Positions 6,382-14,093 of a DNA stretch of 14,929 nucleotides are shown piece after piece. The translations under genes were made by a program, and so were the position numbers. The stretch's first letter is position 1, and each line of letters starts with the position of its first letter. Source of the DNA: JBOFEH01 sp051650265 (GTDB taxonomy: Bacteria > Bacillota > Clostridia > Lachnospirales > Cellulosilyticaceae); NCBI GenBank assembly GCA_051650265.1, contig JBOFIR010000186.1, positions 1 to 14,929 of the forward strand, in the 5' to 3' direction. The notes beneath the pieces were generated by a model. It ran no database searches. It had not been told where the DNA came from and was given only the letters and a program-made list of their open reading frames with translations.

Positions 6382-7358
6382 CAGATTCGAGGCAATCCCT
6401 CTCCATACAGTACATCCACATAACGTCTGCCACCAAAAGGTGTCCTCAACAGGATACCTTTTTCTTTTGTTACACTGCCAATAATTGCGCCCGCCTTGCC
6501 TTCTTTGGTATGCTTCATACATGTAAGGGCTTGTTCGCCATAATCCTTAGGTACAATGAGAAGCATCTTGCCTTCATTGCCCATATAAAGTGGATCAAGC
6601 CCTAAAATATCACACAATCCCCTGACCTCCTCATTCACAGGAAGTGCTTCCTCCTGGATGATTGCGCCATAACCACTATCTGCCATCACTTCATTAAGTA
6701 CCGTACCAAGTCCGCCACGTGTGATATCACGCATAGCTTTGATTGGGATACATGCTGCTTGAAGTGCTGTCACAATCGCAGCTAGGGACTGAACATCTGA
6801 TATGATGTTGTTACAAATGCCCATGCGACTACTGAGTATACAGCTATGATGATCCCCTAGCGTCCCTGAGACTAGCACCACATCCCCTGCTTCATAGATG
6901 CCTTTTACAAGATGATTGTCTTGAGGAATCACACCAATCCCTGTGGTATTGATATACATCCCACCTTGTCCCTCTATCACCTTTGTGTCCCCTGCAATAA
7001 GCAAAACACCTACACGTGCAAGCTCCTGTGCCATAGACTGTACGACTTCTTCTAAGAGGCTAAGTGACAAGCCCTCTTCTAAGATAAAGCCTGCTGTAAT
7101 ATACTTTGGCACAGCACCCTCCATCAAGAGATCATTGAGTGTGCCACATACAGCAAGTCTCCCAATATCTCCTCCAGGAAATGTGAGCGGGGTCACCACA
7201 AACGAATCCGTCGTCATGGCAAGTCGCCCCCCTAGTTCAAATAGTGCGGCATCACCATGCTGCCCTAAAATCTGATTGTGAAAATATTTTTCAAAGAGTT
7301 CACTTACCAAAACTGCTGTTTCTTTACCGCCACTCCCATGAGCCATCTTAATCATCAT
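6378..7358 (-). CDS. hypE: Hydrogenase maturation protein HypE (carbamoyl dehydratase)
   Basis: HypE receives a carbamoyl group from HypF on its C-terminal cysteine and dehydrates it with ATP to a thiocyanate, the source of the CN ligands of [NiFe] hydrogenase. The 326-residue protein opens with MAHGSGGKET, has the AIRS/PurM-like ATP-binding features MTTDSFVV and GDTKVIEGQGG, a C-terminal AIRS domain (GTLGDHH, TRGGLGT), and ends exactly with the required PRIC. The start ATG overlaps the hypD stop (ATGA, 7355-7358), so the two genes are translationally coupled. ATGs at 7355 and 7346 are possible alternatives. It is the last gene of the ech-hyp train. Its TAG shares CTAG with the stop codon of the convergent LysR gene, with no terminator between them. 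Confidence 0.97.
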   Translation of the reverse strand: MMIKMAHGSGGKETAVLVSELFEKYFHNQILGQHGDAALFELGGRLAMTTDSFVVTPLTFPGGDIGRLAVCGTLNDLLMEGAVPKYITAGFILEEGLSLSLLEEVVQSMAQELARVGVLLIAGDTKVIEGQGGMYINTTGIGVIPQDNHLVKGIYEAGDVVLVSGTLGDHHSCILSSRMGICNNIISDVQSLAAIVTALQAACIPIKAMRDITRGGLGTVLNEVMADSGYGAIIQEEALPVNEEVRGLCDILGLDPLYMGNEGKMLLIVPKDYGEQALTCMKHTKEGKAGAIIGSVTKEKGILLRTPFGGRRYVDVLYGEGLPRIC

Positions 7359-8401
7359 TTTCTAATCCCCTCTCTATACCATACGCCACAAGCACCTTCT
7401 AGTGAGACCATGCAGGGCCCTAGTGGGTTCATAGGTGTACAACGTTCTCCAAATGCTGTGCACGCACTTGGAGCAAGCTCTCCTCTCACAATACGGTGAC
7501 ACATGCAGCCTACTATCGGCTGTGTACACTGTGCATACTCCCCAGCATCCCATTGTTGATACTGATCTTGTATGCGATACCCTGATGCTGCCACTTCTCC
7601 AAAGCCTCTCCAAGATGCATTGCATACTTCAAAGACATCCGCTATATGTTCTTTGGCTAATTCATTTCCTGCTTTTGCTACCACGCGTGGATAGAGGTTA
7701 TGTACTGCCGCCTGACCACTCTGAATCTGCATCATAAGATCATAAATACCCAGTAGAATTTCCTCTCGTCCAAATCCCGTAATCGCTATAGGTTTTTGTA
7801 GTATGTCTCCTACCTCATAAAAACCTGCTTCACCAATGACTGCTGCCACATGTCCTGGTGCGATCAATCCATCTAAATTTCCTTGATGACCTTCATAGAG
7901 TGCTGTTAGCACTGGTGGCATGCGCTTAAGAGCAGTCAGTAGTTTAATATTTCGTATTTCTTCCTTGGCAATCAGCTTCAGGAGCATACTATAGACTGGC
8001 ACAGTTGTCTCAAAGCCGACAGCCGCTACGACAAACTGCTGCGCGGGATTAGATTTTGCCCACTCTATCACATCAAATGGAGCATAAAAAACCCTTACCT
8101 TGCCACCTTGCCCTTTACATTCACTAAGGCTCCCCCTTGTCCCCGGCACCTTGAGCATATCCCCAAAAGTACATATCACTGCGCCATCTTCTAAGGCAAT
8201 CTCCCATAGCCTGTCTATATAGCCCGCTTCTGTCACACAGACAGGACATCCTGGCCCTGATACTAATTGAATCTGCGGCGAGAGCAGACTACGAATTCCA
8301 TACTTGGCAATAGCACCTGTATGACTCCCACATACCTCCATCAATTTGACTGGTGGTCCATCATAATCTTTGAGCGCACCGATCAGCTGAATACTATTCA
8401 T
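7355..8401 (-). CDS. hypD: Hydrogenase maturation factor HypD
   Basis: HypD carries a [4Fe-4S] cluster and, with HypC, forms the scaffold on which Fe(CN)2CO is built. In this 348-residue protein the signature motifs are MEVCGSHT (C24), GPGCPVC (C52, C55) and GFETT in the middle. The cysteine-rich C-terminus (CMCHRIVRGE...CTAFGERC...GPC...GAC) supplies the cluster ligands. Two starts are adjacent, GTG at 8404 and ATG at 8401; the ATG lies 9 bases after GAGGAGG and is preferred. It overlaps hypC by 8 bp and hypE by 4 bp, as expected for proteins that form a HypC-HypD-HypE complex. Confidence 0.97.
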   Translation of the reverse strand: MNSIQLIGALKDYDGPPVKLMEVCGSHTGAIAKYGIRSLLSPQIQLVSGPGCPVCVTEAGYIDRLWEIALEDGAVICTFGDMLKVPGTRGSLSECKGQGGKVRVFYAPFDVIEWAKSNPAQQFVVAAVGFETTVPVYSMLLKLIAKEEIRNIKLLTALKRMPPVLTALYEGHQGNLDGLIAPGHVAAVIGEAGFYEVGDILQKPIAITGFGREEILLGIYDLMMQIQSGQAAVHNLYPRVVAKAGNELAKEHIADVFEVCNASWRGFGEVAASGYRIQDQYQQWDAGEYAQCTQPIVGCMCHRIVRGELAPSACTAFGERCTPMNPLGPCMVSLEGACGVWYREGIRK

Positions 8402-8618
8402 CACTTAGTGCCTCCTCAAACTCCTGTAGTAGTGAGGTGATCTCATCTGCTTCACTCTGACTCACCCTGCAGATCACACAGCCTGCATGAACCATCACCA
8501 AATCACCTGTTTCTACCTGAGCTAAGCCTAGTCTGACACGTATCTGATTGCCCTCATAGCGAACAATCCCCCATTCTCCCTCACAAGCAATTAGTTTTCC
8601 ACATATTCCGATACACAT
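8394..8618 (-). CDS. hypC: Hydrogenase assembly chaperone HypC
   Basis: HypC is the small OB-fold chaperone that carries the Fe(CN)2CO unit from HypD to the hydrogenase large subunit through its N-terminal cysteine. The 74-residue protein begins MCIG, giving the essential C2 after methionine removal, and has the conserved His (H44) in MVHAG. It departs from the usual MC(L/I)(G/A)xPGK pattern: position 6, normally proline, is cysteine (MCIGICGK). There are five cysteines in all (2, 6, 12, 47, 50), more than I would expect. It starts 1 bp after hypF, with the ribosome binding site GGGAGGT inside the hypF 3' end. The cognate large subunit is presumably EchE. Confidence 0.95.
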   Translation of the reverse strand: MCIGICGKLIACEGEWGIVRYEGNQIRVRLGLAQVETGDLVMVHAGCVICRVSQSEADEITSLLQEFEEALSDE

Positions 8619-8619
8619 T

Positions 8620-10908
8620 TTATGTTACCTCCCTCATTTGACACCTCCCAAGATACACTTGTCCCAAAGCGATCCCACCGTCATTGGGCGGTACCTTTTC
8701 ATTGATATAACAAGTATACCCCTTCCCTTCTAACCTTTCCATCGTTTGCTCTAAGAGTAATGTATTCTGAAACACCCCACCACTCAAAGCAATCTCTCGG
8801 ATCTGAAAAGCTTCACTCATCTGACCCACGACCTTACAGATTGCTTCACTCACCGCCAGATGAAAGCCCAGTGCCAATGCACGACAAGATATACCCTGTT
8901 CACGCGCTTCTAGCAATTGACATAACAAAGAATTTGCATCCATCACCCACTGCTCCGCCTCTTTCAATATCCCAAAAGACAACTGCGTTGCAGCTTCTCC
9001 CCCTATCAAGGCTTCTTTGGCAGCAGCCTCTAGTCTCATGGCACATTCCCCTTCAAAGTGATTGTAATCCCCATATCCTAGAAGATTTGCCACTGCATCA
9101 AATAAGCGTCCCATACTTGAACTTGTAAAAGTATTAATTCCCTGGGAAATAGCTGCCCTAATCACGCTATATCTTGGATCATGATGTGCCTTCCCTAGTG
9201 CTACAAGATAACAGCTTGCTGTCTTCGCAGCATCTTTCATACTCGCATCACCGCCAATCAGTGTCACTGTACTGAGGTGTGCACCGCGTACCATCCGCCC
9301 TTTCTCGCACACAAGGAACTCACCACCCCAGATTGTCCCATCTTCCCCATAGCCTGTTCCATCAAAACAAACTCCTATCACACGCTCTAGTAGGTGCTCG
9401 GCCATCACGGACCCGATATGGGCATGATGATGTTGTATTGCAATCACCCTCTTGCCAAACTGCATTGCTAGCTGCGTCGTGCGATACCCCGGATGTTGGT
9501 CACAGACTACTACATCGCTCTCAAATCGCAGGAGCTGTGGTAGATCTGCCAGTCGTTCCAAATACCACTGCCACACACTCTCATCCTCTACATCACCAAA
9601 ATATTCACTCGGATAGGCAAATTGCCCTACGCCTAGACAAAAGCTTGCTTTGAGCTGACCGCCAAGGCCCATCACATGTAGCGTTTCTTGGCCAAGATAG
9701 AGCGGCGTCGGTACATAGCCACGACCACGTCTGATGATCTGAATCTTGTCTTTTGCAACAACGCGTGCTACCGAATCATCTAGCTTTGTCCAAATAGCAC
9801 GCTCATGATAAAGTAGCCCATCAAGTCCTTCTAGCAGCCAATCGGCTAGGGTATTCTCGCTACTTATTATGGCTTCTCCTGATCGATTGGCACTGGTCAT
9901 CACCAGTGGACCTGTCTCCCTCAAAATCATGTGCTGAATCGCTGTATAGGGCAAGAAAGCACCTACTTCTCTCCCCCATCCACATACGCCTTGCACAAAA
10001 TCACAGGATTGCTTCCGTCTAAGCAAGACGATTGGTCTTGCATTTGAAAGGAGTAATTCTTCTTCTGCCACACTCACCTGACAGTACGCTTTAATTTGTT
10101 CTAGATTTTCAAACATTACTGCAAAAGGCTTGGTCTCACGCCCTTTGAGTTGTCTGAGCTTACTTACGCCTTGTTCTTCGAAAGGGCTACACGCAAGATG
10201 GTAGCCCCCTATGCCTTTAATTGCTACACATCTCCCCTTTTTCAAGTCCTCTATAGCCACTTGCAATGCTACCTCGCGCTGATAGATGCTTGTCTCAAGC
10301 TGGCCATCTATTGTATGCTGATATTTCAAATAAGGACCACAGTCGTGGCAACTAATAGTTTGGGCATAATAACGTCTATTGGTACGGTCTTCATATTCTT
10401 CTTGGCACGTCCCACACATTTCAAATACATCCATTGTCGTCATTTCCCTGTCATAAGGAATATCACGTATCATGCTATAACGGGGACCACAACGCATACA
10501 ACTGATGAGTGGATGTGCTACACGCCGATCTTCCTGACTATCAAGCTCCGAGAGGCACTCCTCGCATATAGGAAGGTCCGCAGGTAGCATCACCCACGGA
10601 CTATCCCCTTCTTTGCTCTCTACAATCTCAAATCCCTCAAACGCTTGCACCGTACGTTCTGAGACTGCCATATGAATGATCTGTGCCTGCGGTGGGGCTT
10701 GCACCTTGAGTGCTTTGATAAAGGCTTCTAGTACCTGCACGGTACCCGTCACCGTTACCACCACAAAGCCCCCCTTGTTGGCCACACACCCTGTCACGTC
10801 ATAAGCCGCCGCAAGCTGCACGATAAATGGCCGAAAGCCAATCCCCTGTACCATCCCATATAGGGTAATTTCTAATGTTTGAGCATTGCTACGCGTTCTT
10901 TGATCCAT
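8620..10908 (-). CDS. hypF: Carbamoyltransferase HypF
   Basis: HypF converts carbamoyl phosphate and ATP to carbamoyl-AMP and passes the carbamoyl group to HypE. All modules of the 762-residue protein are visible. An acylphosphatase domain has the phosphate loop GMVQGIGFRPF (residues 18-28). Zinc fingers use four CxxC pairs (C115/118, C137/140, C165/168, C187/190). A YrdC-like domain spans about 210-390 (KGIGGYHLAC, KGRETKPFAVM). A Kae1-like carbamoyltransferase domain runs from about 400 to the end, with HHHAHIGSVMAEH, FDGTGYGEDG, SGGVFQN and NDGGIALGQ. Length is typical. The ATG at 10908 lies 37 bp inside the 3' end of hypB. It is the only usual start codon before the acylphosphatase loop, so the long overlap appears real. 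Confidence 0.97.
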   Translation of the reverse strand: MDQRTRSNAQTLEITLYGMVQGIGFRPFIVQLAAAYDVTGCVANKGGFVVVTVTGTVQVLEAFIKALKVQAPPQAQIIHMAVSERTVQAFEGFEIVESKEGDSPWVMLPADLPICEECLSELDSQEDRRVAHPLISCMRCGPRYSMIRDIPYDREMTTMDVFEMCGTCQEEYEDRTNRRYYAQTISCHDCGPYLKYQHTIDGQLETSIYQREVALQVAIEDLKKGRCVAIKGIGGYHLACSPFEEQGVSKLRQLKGRETKPFAVMFENLEQIKAYCQVSVAEEELLLSNARPIVLLRRKQSCDFVQGVCGWGREVGAFLPYTAIQHMILRETGPLVMTSANRSGEAIISSENTLADWLLEGLDGLLYHERAIWTKLDDSVARVVAKDKIQIIRRGRGYVPTPLYLGQETLHVMGLGGQLKASFCLGVGQFAYPSEYFGDVEDESVWQWYLERLADLPQLLRFESDVVVCDQHPGYRTTQLAMQFGKRVIAIQHHHAHIGSVMAEHLLERVIGVCFDGTGYGEDGTIWGGEFLVCEKGRMVRGAHLSTVTLIGGDASMKDAAKTASCYLVALGKAHHDPRYSVIRAAISQGINTFTSSSMGRLFDAVANLLGYGDYNHFEGECAMRLEAAAKEALIGGEAATQLSFGILKEAEQWVMDANSLLCQLLEAREQGISCRALALGFHLAVSEAICKVVGQMSEAFQIREIALSGGVFQNTLLLEQTMERLEGKGYTCYINEKVPPNDGGIALGQVYLGRCQMREVT

Positions 10909-11534
10909 GTCACCACTTCTTCGTAAGTTTTTTTGTCTTTGGAATTGCCCTTAACGATACACGCTGTAGGATTAAGCGCCCTCACCCCTGCCATAAAAAA
11001 GTCCTCATCAAAGTCTACATAAGGCATCAAGTCCGCTTTATTGATCACAATGACGTCAGCCTTCTCAAACGCTAATGGATACTTATAAGGTTTATCACTG
11101 CCTTCTGTCACTGTTGTTACAAGTAGTTTAATATGCTCACCAATCACAAACTCTGCAGGACATACAAGATTGCCGATATTTTCTATAAAGAGTACACCAG
11201 GCTTCTTGTTAGGAATAGCGACTAGCGCCTCTTGCAATGTGGGTGCATCCAGATGACATGCACCATGCGTATTGATTTGAAGTGCTTCAATTCCCATCTC
11301 CTGAAGCTTTCTTGTATCAAGATCTGATTCAATGTCGCCTTCTACTACATAACACTTGGTATCTTCTAAACCCTGAATAAGCGCTGTGATCACAGAAGTT
11401 TTCCCCGCACCAGGCGCTCCCATCACATTGATCACAAAGATTCCTTTTTCCGTAAGGCACTGATTGGTCTCTTGTGCGATGCGCTCATTGGCATCCATCA
11501 TATTGGCCATAATCTCTATCTTTTGCGCTGACAT
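10872..11534 (-). CDS. hypB: Hydrogenase nickel incorporation GTPase HypB
   Basis: HypB is a SIMIBI-class GTPase that, with HypA, inserts nickel into the hydrogenase large subunit. The P-loop is GAPGAGKT (residues 39-46), with the G4 motif NKAD at about 165-168. The interfacial metal-site residues C93 and H94 (HGACH) and C125 (NLVCP) are present. The N-terminal His-rich nickel-storage stretch and the CxxC-type N-terminal metal site of some HypB proteins are absent, so this is the minimal form. I prefer the ATG at 11534, 7 bases after GTGGAGG; an ATG at 11540 overlaps the hypA stop (ATGA) but sits too close to the ribosome binding site. The 3' end overlaps hypF by 37 bp. Confidence 0.96.
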   Translation of the reverse strand: MSAQKIEIMANMMDANERIAQETNQCLTEKGIFVINVMGAPGAGKTSVITALIQGLEDTKCYVVEGDIESDLDTRKLQEMGIEALQINTHGACHLDAPTLQEALVAIPNKKPGVLFIENIGNLVCPAEFVIGEHIKLLVTTVTEGSDKPYKYPLAFEKADVIVINKADLMPYVDFDEDFFMAGVRALNPTACIVKGNSKDKKTYEEVVTWIKERVAMLKH

Positions 11535-11536
11535 CT

Positions 11537-11881
11537 TCATTCCTCCACTTTAATATATTCTAAGTAAAATTCTTTCCCTATTTCAGTAGGACTTCCCATA
11601 CTCCCACATGCTGGACAGTTAAAAGAAAGCCATTTTCTTTCAAACAACTGCTCACACTGCATGCAACGCATCTTAGGTCTAATGTGTGTGATATGAATCT
11701 TTGCCTGCTCACACACTGTACCACGTGCTAATACTTCAAAATACATCTGAATAGAGTCACCTATAAACCCTGAGTCATCGCCCACCACTAATCCAATTTC
11801 AATTACCTTCTTACTTTGCACCGCCATACTGTGCGCCTCTGCAAGCCTTAAGATCTCACAGGTGATGGGGTACTCATGCAT
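11537..11881 (-). CDS. hypA: Hydrogenase nickel chaperone HypA
   Basis: HypA binds nickel through its N-terminal MHE motif and passes it to the hydrogenase with HypB. The 114-residue protein starts MHEYPIT, so His2 is present. It contains the structural zinc site of two CxxC pairs (C73/C76 and C89/C92). The ATG at 11881 is chosen because only this start puts His at position 2, and AAAGGA lies 8 bases upstream; longer in-frame starts (up to 11998) would bury the motif. It overlaps echF by 8 bp, which ties maturation genes directly to the hydrogenase structural genes. Confidence 0.96.
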   Translation of the reverse strand: MHEYPITCEILRLAEAHSMAVQSKKVIEIGLVVGDDSGFIGDSIQMYFEVLARGTVCEQAKIHITHIRPKMRCMQCEQLFERKWLSFNCPACGSMGSPTEIGKEFYLEYIKVEE

Positions 11882-12209
11882 GGTAGACGTCCTTTTGGCT
11901 CCCTGTGGTTGGCGGTGTATAGCTATTGGCCATCTCAAGACACTTCTTAGGACACTGCTCAACACAACTATTGCACTGAATACATTGGAGTCTTTCAATC
12001 TCCCAGGTTTTCTGCGCTTTATCTACCCTGATGGCGTGGGTAGGACATTTCTTGGAACAAATGCCACAAAATATACACTGCTCAATTTGAATTGCTACAT
12101 GACCCCTAGTACGTTCAAATACACGGCAAGGTGCCTCTGGGTACTTCTTGGTCACTGGTGCCTGCACCAAATTTTTCAAAACAACATGACAAAAATCCAT
12201 AAATCCCAT
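11874..12209 (-). CDS. echF: Ech hydrogenase subunit EchF (2[4Fe-4S] ferredoxin-like)
   Basis: A 111-residue electron-transfer subunit of the energy-converting hydrogenase, homologous to NuoI. Two complete CX2CX2CX3C cluster motifs are present (C45, C48, C51, C55 and C76, C79, C82, C86). The N-terminal stretch, FCHVVLKNLVQAPVTKKYP followed by TRGHV, is typical for EchF and packs against the membrane arm. It passes electrons between soluble ferredoxin and the small subunit. The ribosome binding site TAGGAGGTG contains the stop codon of echE. It overlaps hypA by 8 bp. Confidence 0.95.
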   Translation of the reverse strand: MGFMDFCHVVLKNLVQAPVTKKYPEAPCRVFERTRGHVAIQIEQCIFCGICSKKCPTHAIRVDKAQKTWEIERLQCIQCNSCVEQCPKKCLEMANSYTPPTTGSQKDVYHA

Positions 12210-12220
12210 CTCGGCACCTC

Positions 12221-13300
12221 CTATCTTTCTGTACAGCTAATACACGGGTCTATAGTCAGGATCAATATTGGAACGTCTGCAAGCTCACACCCCTTAAGTG
12301 TCTGTAGGAGTGCAGGTATATTTGCAAAAGTAGGAGTCCTCACACGCATACGATCAAGAAACTTGGTCCCATTGCCTCGTACGTAATAGATCACCTCACC
12401 GCGTGGCTGCTCAAGCCGTGCAAAGTAATCTCCCTTTGGATTGCCTGTCACCTTCACCGAAAGATCTCCTTGCGGTATCTTCTCAATCATCTGCACAATC
12501 AGGTGAATACTCTGCTGAATCTCTTTGAACCGTACCACACATCGACTATAACTATCGCCATCGTCATGAACAATTGGCTCAAATTCTAGCTTACTATAGG
12601 CACCGTATCCGAGTTGCCTCACATCAAACATCAAGCCACTTGCTCTTGCCATCGGTCCCACTGTCCCTAAATCATGTGCCATCTTTTTATCCAGCACACC
12701 TACGCCTACCAAGCGATGCTTTACTGTGTAGTCTCCAAAAAACACCCTTTCCAAGGGTTTGAGTTCTTCAAGTAAGGTGAGCAAGGTGCTTTTGATGACC
12801 CTCAGCTGCTCTTGATCCATATCTTTGCGCACGCCACCTACCTTACACACTGAAAAGATCACACGCCCACCTGTTGTCATCTCAAAAAGATCCAATACTT
12901 TCTCACGCATCCGCCAACATTGCATGAACAAACTTTCAAAGCCAAAAGCATCTGCAAGCAGCCCCAACCACAATAAGTGGCTGTGTACACGCGAAAGTTC
13001 CGCCCACAATGTACGTAGGTACTGCGCCCGATCTGGCACCTCTACATCCATCACATTCTCTATGGCCTCACAATATCCCATTCCATGCATAAAACTACAA
13101 ATCCCACAGATACGTTCTGCAACGTATACATATTCTTGATAATCTTTTTTCTGCACCAACTTTTCCAGCCCTCTATGGATAAATCCAATCGAAGGAATGG
13201 CCTCCACCACCCGTTCATCTTGGATCACAAGATCAAGATGAATGGGCTCTGGCAATACGGGATGTTGTGGTCCAAACGGAATAATACTTTGTTTACTCAT
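12221..13300 (-). CDS. echE: Ech hydrogenase catalytic large subunit EchE
   Basis: This subunit carries the Ni-Fe active site of a group 4 [NiFe] hydrogenase and is homologous to NuoD. The nickel ligands are all present: RICGIC (C65, C68) followed by the conserved His of SFMH, and C-terminal DPCISC (C353, C356). The 359-residue protein ends three residues later at CTER, so there is no C-terminal extension to be cleaved, consistent with the lack of a maturation protease gene here. The N-terminus, IPFGPQHPVLPEP, is the usual NuoD/EchE opening. ATG 13300 lies 9 bases after AAGGAGG; an in-frame ATG at 13378 would add 26 unrelated residues. It overlaps echD by 8 bp. Confidence 0.97.
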   Translation of the reverse strand: MSKQSIIPFGPQHPVLPEPIHLDLVIQDERVVEAIPSIGFIHRGLEKLVQKKDYQEYVYVAERICGICSFMHGMGYCEAIENVMDVEVPDRAQYLRTLWAELSRVHSHLLWLGLLADAFGFESLFMQCWRMREKVLDLFEMTTGGRVIFSVCKVGGVRKDMDQEQLRVIKSTLLTLLEELKPLERVFFGDYTVKHRLVGVGVLDKKMAHDLGTVGPMARASGLMFDVRQLGYGAYSKLEFEPIVHDDGDSYSRCVVRFKEIQQSIHLIVQMIEKIPQGDLSVKVTGNPKGDYFARLEQPRGEVIYYVRGNGTKFLDRMRVRTPTFANIPALLQTLKGCELADVPILILTIDPCISCTER

Positions 13301-13667
13301 CTTTTTGGCCCTCCTTAGTAAGCTTTGGCCCAAATGGCATCTGCTCTGCAACTTGATAAAGACTGCCTTGATAATCAATACTCATGTGTGCCACATCAAT
13401 ACCAAATAGGTCATGGATCTCATTCTCATAAAGAAATGCTGGCTGGTAAAACGATGTGATACTCGGTACACACGTGTCAAACCCACACTGAATAAGTAGG
13501 TGTTTCAACTCACTACTCTGTTCAAATGTGTAGTACAGCTCATAAACAGCTTCTAAGGTCGTGCAACTTATTTGTACCAAGCGGTAGTTTGCACGCTTTA
13601 ATTTCTGAACCTCCCCCAAAAGCTCATCGATACGAATCTCTTGTCTCATGCCATCTTTAACGCTCAT
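13293..13667 (-). CDS. echD: Ech hydrogenase subunit EchD (NuoC-like)
   Basis: A small hydrophilic subunit of 124 residues, related to NuoC and to the 30-kDa complex I subunit. The diagnostic segment is ITSFYQPAFLYENEIHDLFGI in the second half (residues about 70-90), followed by a Gly-Pro-rich tail (MPFGPKLTKE). It carries no cofactor motif and is thought to bridge the small and large subunits. ATG 13667 has GAGG 8-9 bases upstream and overlaps the echC stop by 11 bp. Confidence 0.92.
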   Translation of the reverse strand: MSVKDGMRQEIRIDELLGEVQKLKRANYRLVQISCTTLEAVYELYYTFEQSSELKHLLIQCGFDTCVPSITSFYQPAFLYENEIHDLFGIDVAHMSIDYQGSLYQVAEQMPFGPKLTKEGQKDE

Positions 13668-14082
13668 GACTTTTTTCCTCCAATACGGCTAGCGCCCGCA
13701 CTACCCCATCTATAATCGCTTCTGGCCTTGCGGCACATCCTGGCACATAGATATCCACCGGAATGACCTGATTGATACCACCTTTGACATTGTAACACTC
13801 CGCAAAGATCCCCCCTGATGTAGCACAGATGCCTATTGCCACCACCACTTTGGGCTCTGCCATCTGCTCATAGAGCTGCGTAAGCACCGGTGCATTCTGA
13901 GCATTGACAGAGCCTGTCACGAGCAAAATATCCGCATGTTTGGGATTGCCTGTATTAATCACACCAAAGCGCTCCACATCATAGAGTGGTGTCAAACACG
14001 CTAAGACTTCTATATCACATCCATTGCAACTTGAACCATCATAATGCATGATCCAAGGAGACTTCTTCAGATAACTTTTCAT
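13657..14082 (-). CDS. echC: Ech hydrogenase small subunit EchC (NuoB-like)
   Basis: A 141-residue NuoB-like small subunit holding the proximal [4Fe-4S] cluster next to the Ni-Fe site. Its four ligands are visible: C19 and C22 in SSCNGCD, C86 in GICATSGG and C116 in PGCAARPE. It lacks the extra C-terminal clusters of classical hydrogenase small subunits, as expected for group 4. The ATG at 14082 follows AGGGAGG by 6 bases and gives the standard start; longer in-frame starts (to 14193) would overlap echB and add a basic, Cys-rich, non-homologous segment. It starts 11 bp after echB. Confidence 0.96.
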   Translation of the reverse strand: MKSYLKKSPWIMHYDGSSCNGCDIEVLACLTPLYDVERFGVINTGNPKHADILLVTGSVNAQNAPVLTQLYEQMAEPKVVVAIGICATSGGIFAECYNVKGGINQVIPVDIYVPGCAARPEAIIDGVVRALAVLEEKSHER

Positions 14083-14093
14083 GCGCTTCCTCC

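Noticed and set aside
9279..10587. Plus-strand frames of 124 and 145 codons opposite hypF
   Set aside because: They lie fully inside a gene with all HypF motifs, have odd Ser/Thr/His-rich composition and no good ribosome binding sites; they are complements of real coding sequence.
11862..12386. A 174-codon plus-strand frame across hypA, echF and echE
   Set aside because: It crosses three confirmed minus-strand genes and shows no family feature.
13301..13378. Longer N-terminus of EchE (extra 26 residues)
   Set aside because: The ATG at 13300 has AAGGAGG at the right distance and gives the standard EchE opening; the extension lies within echD.
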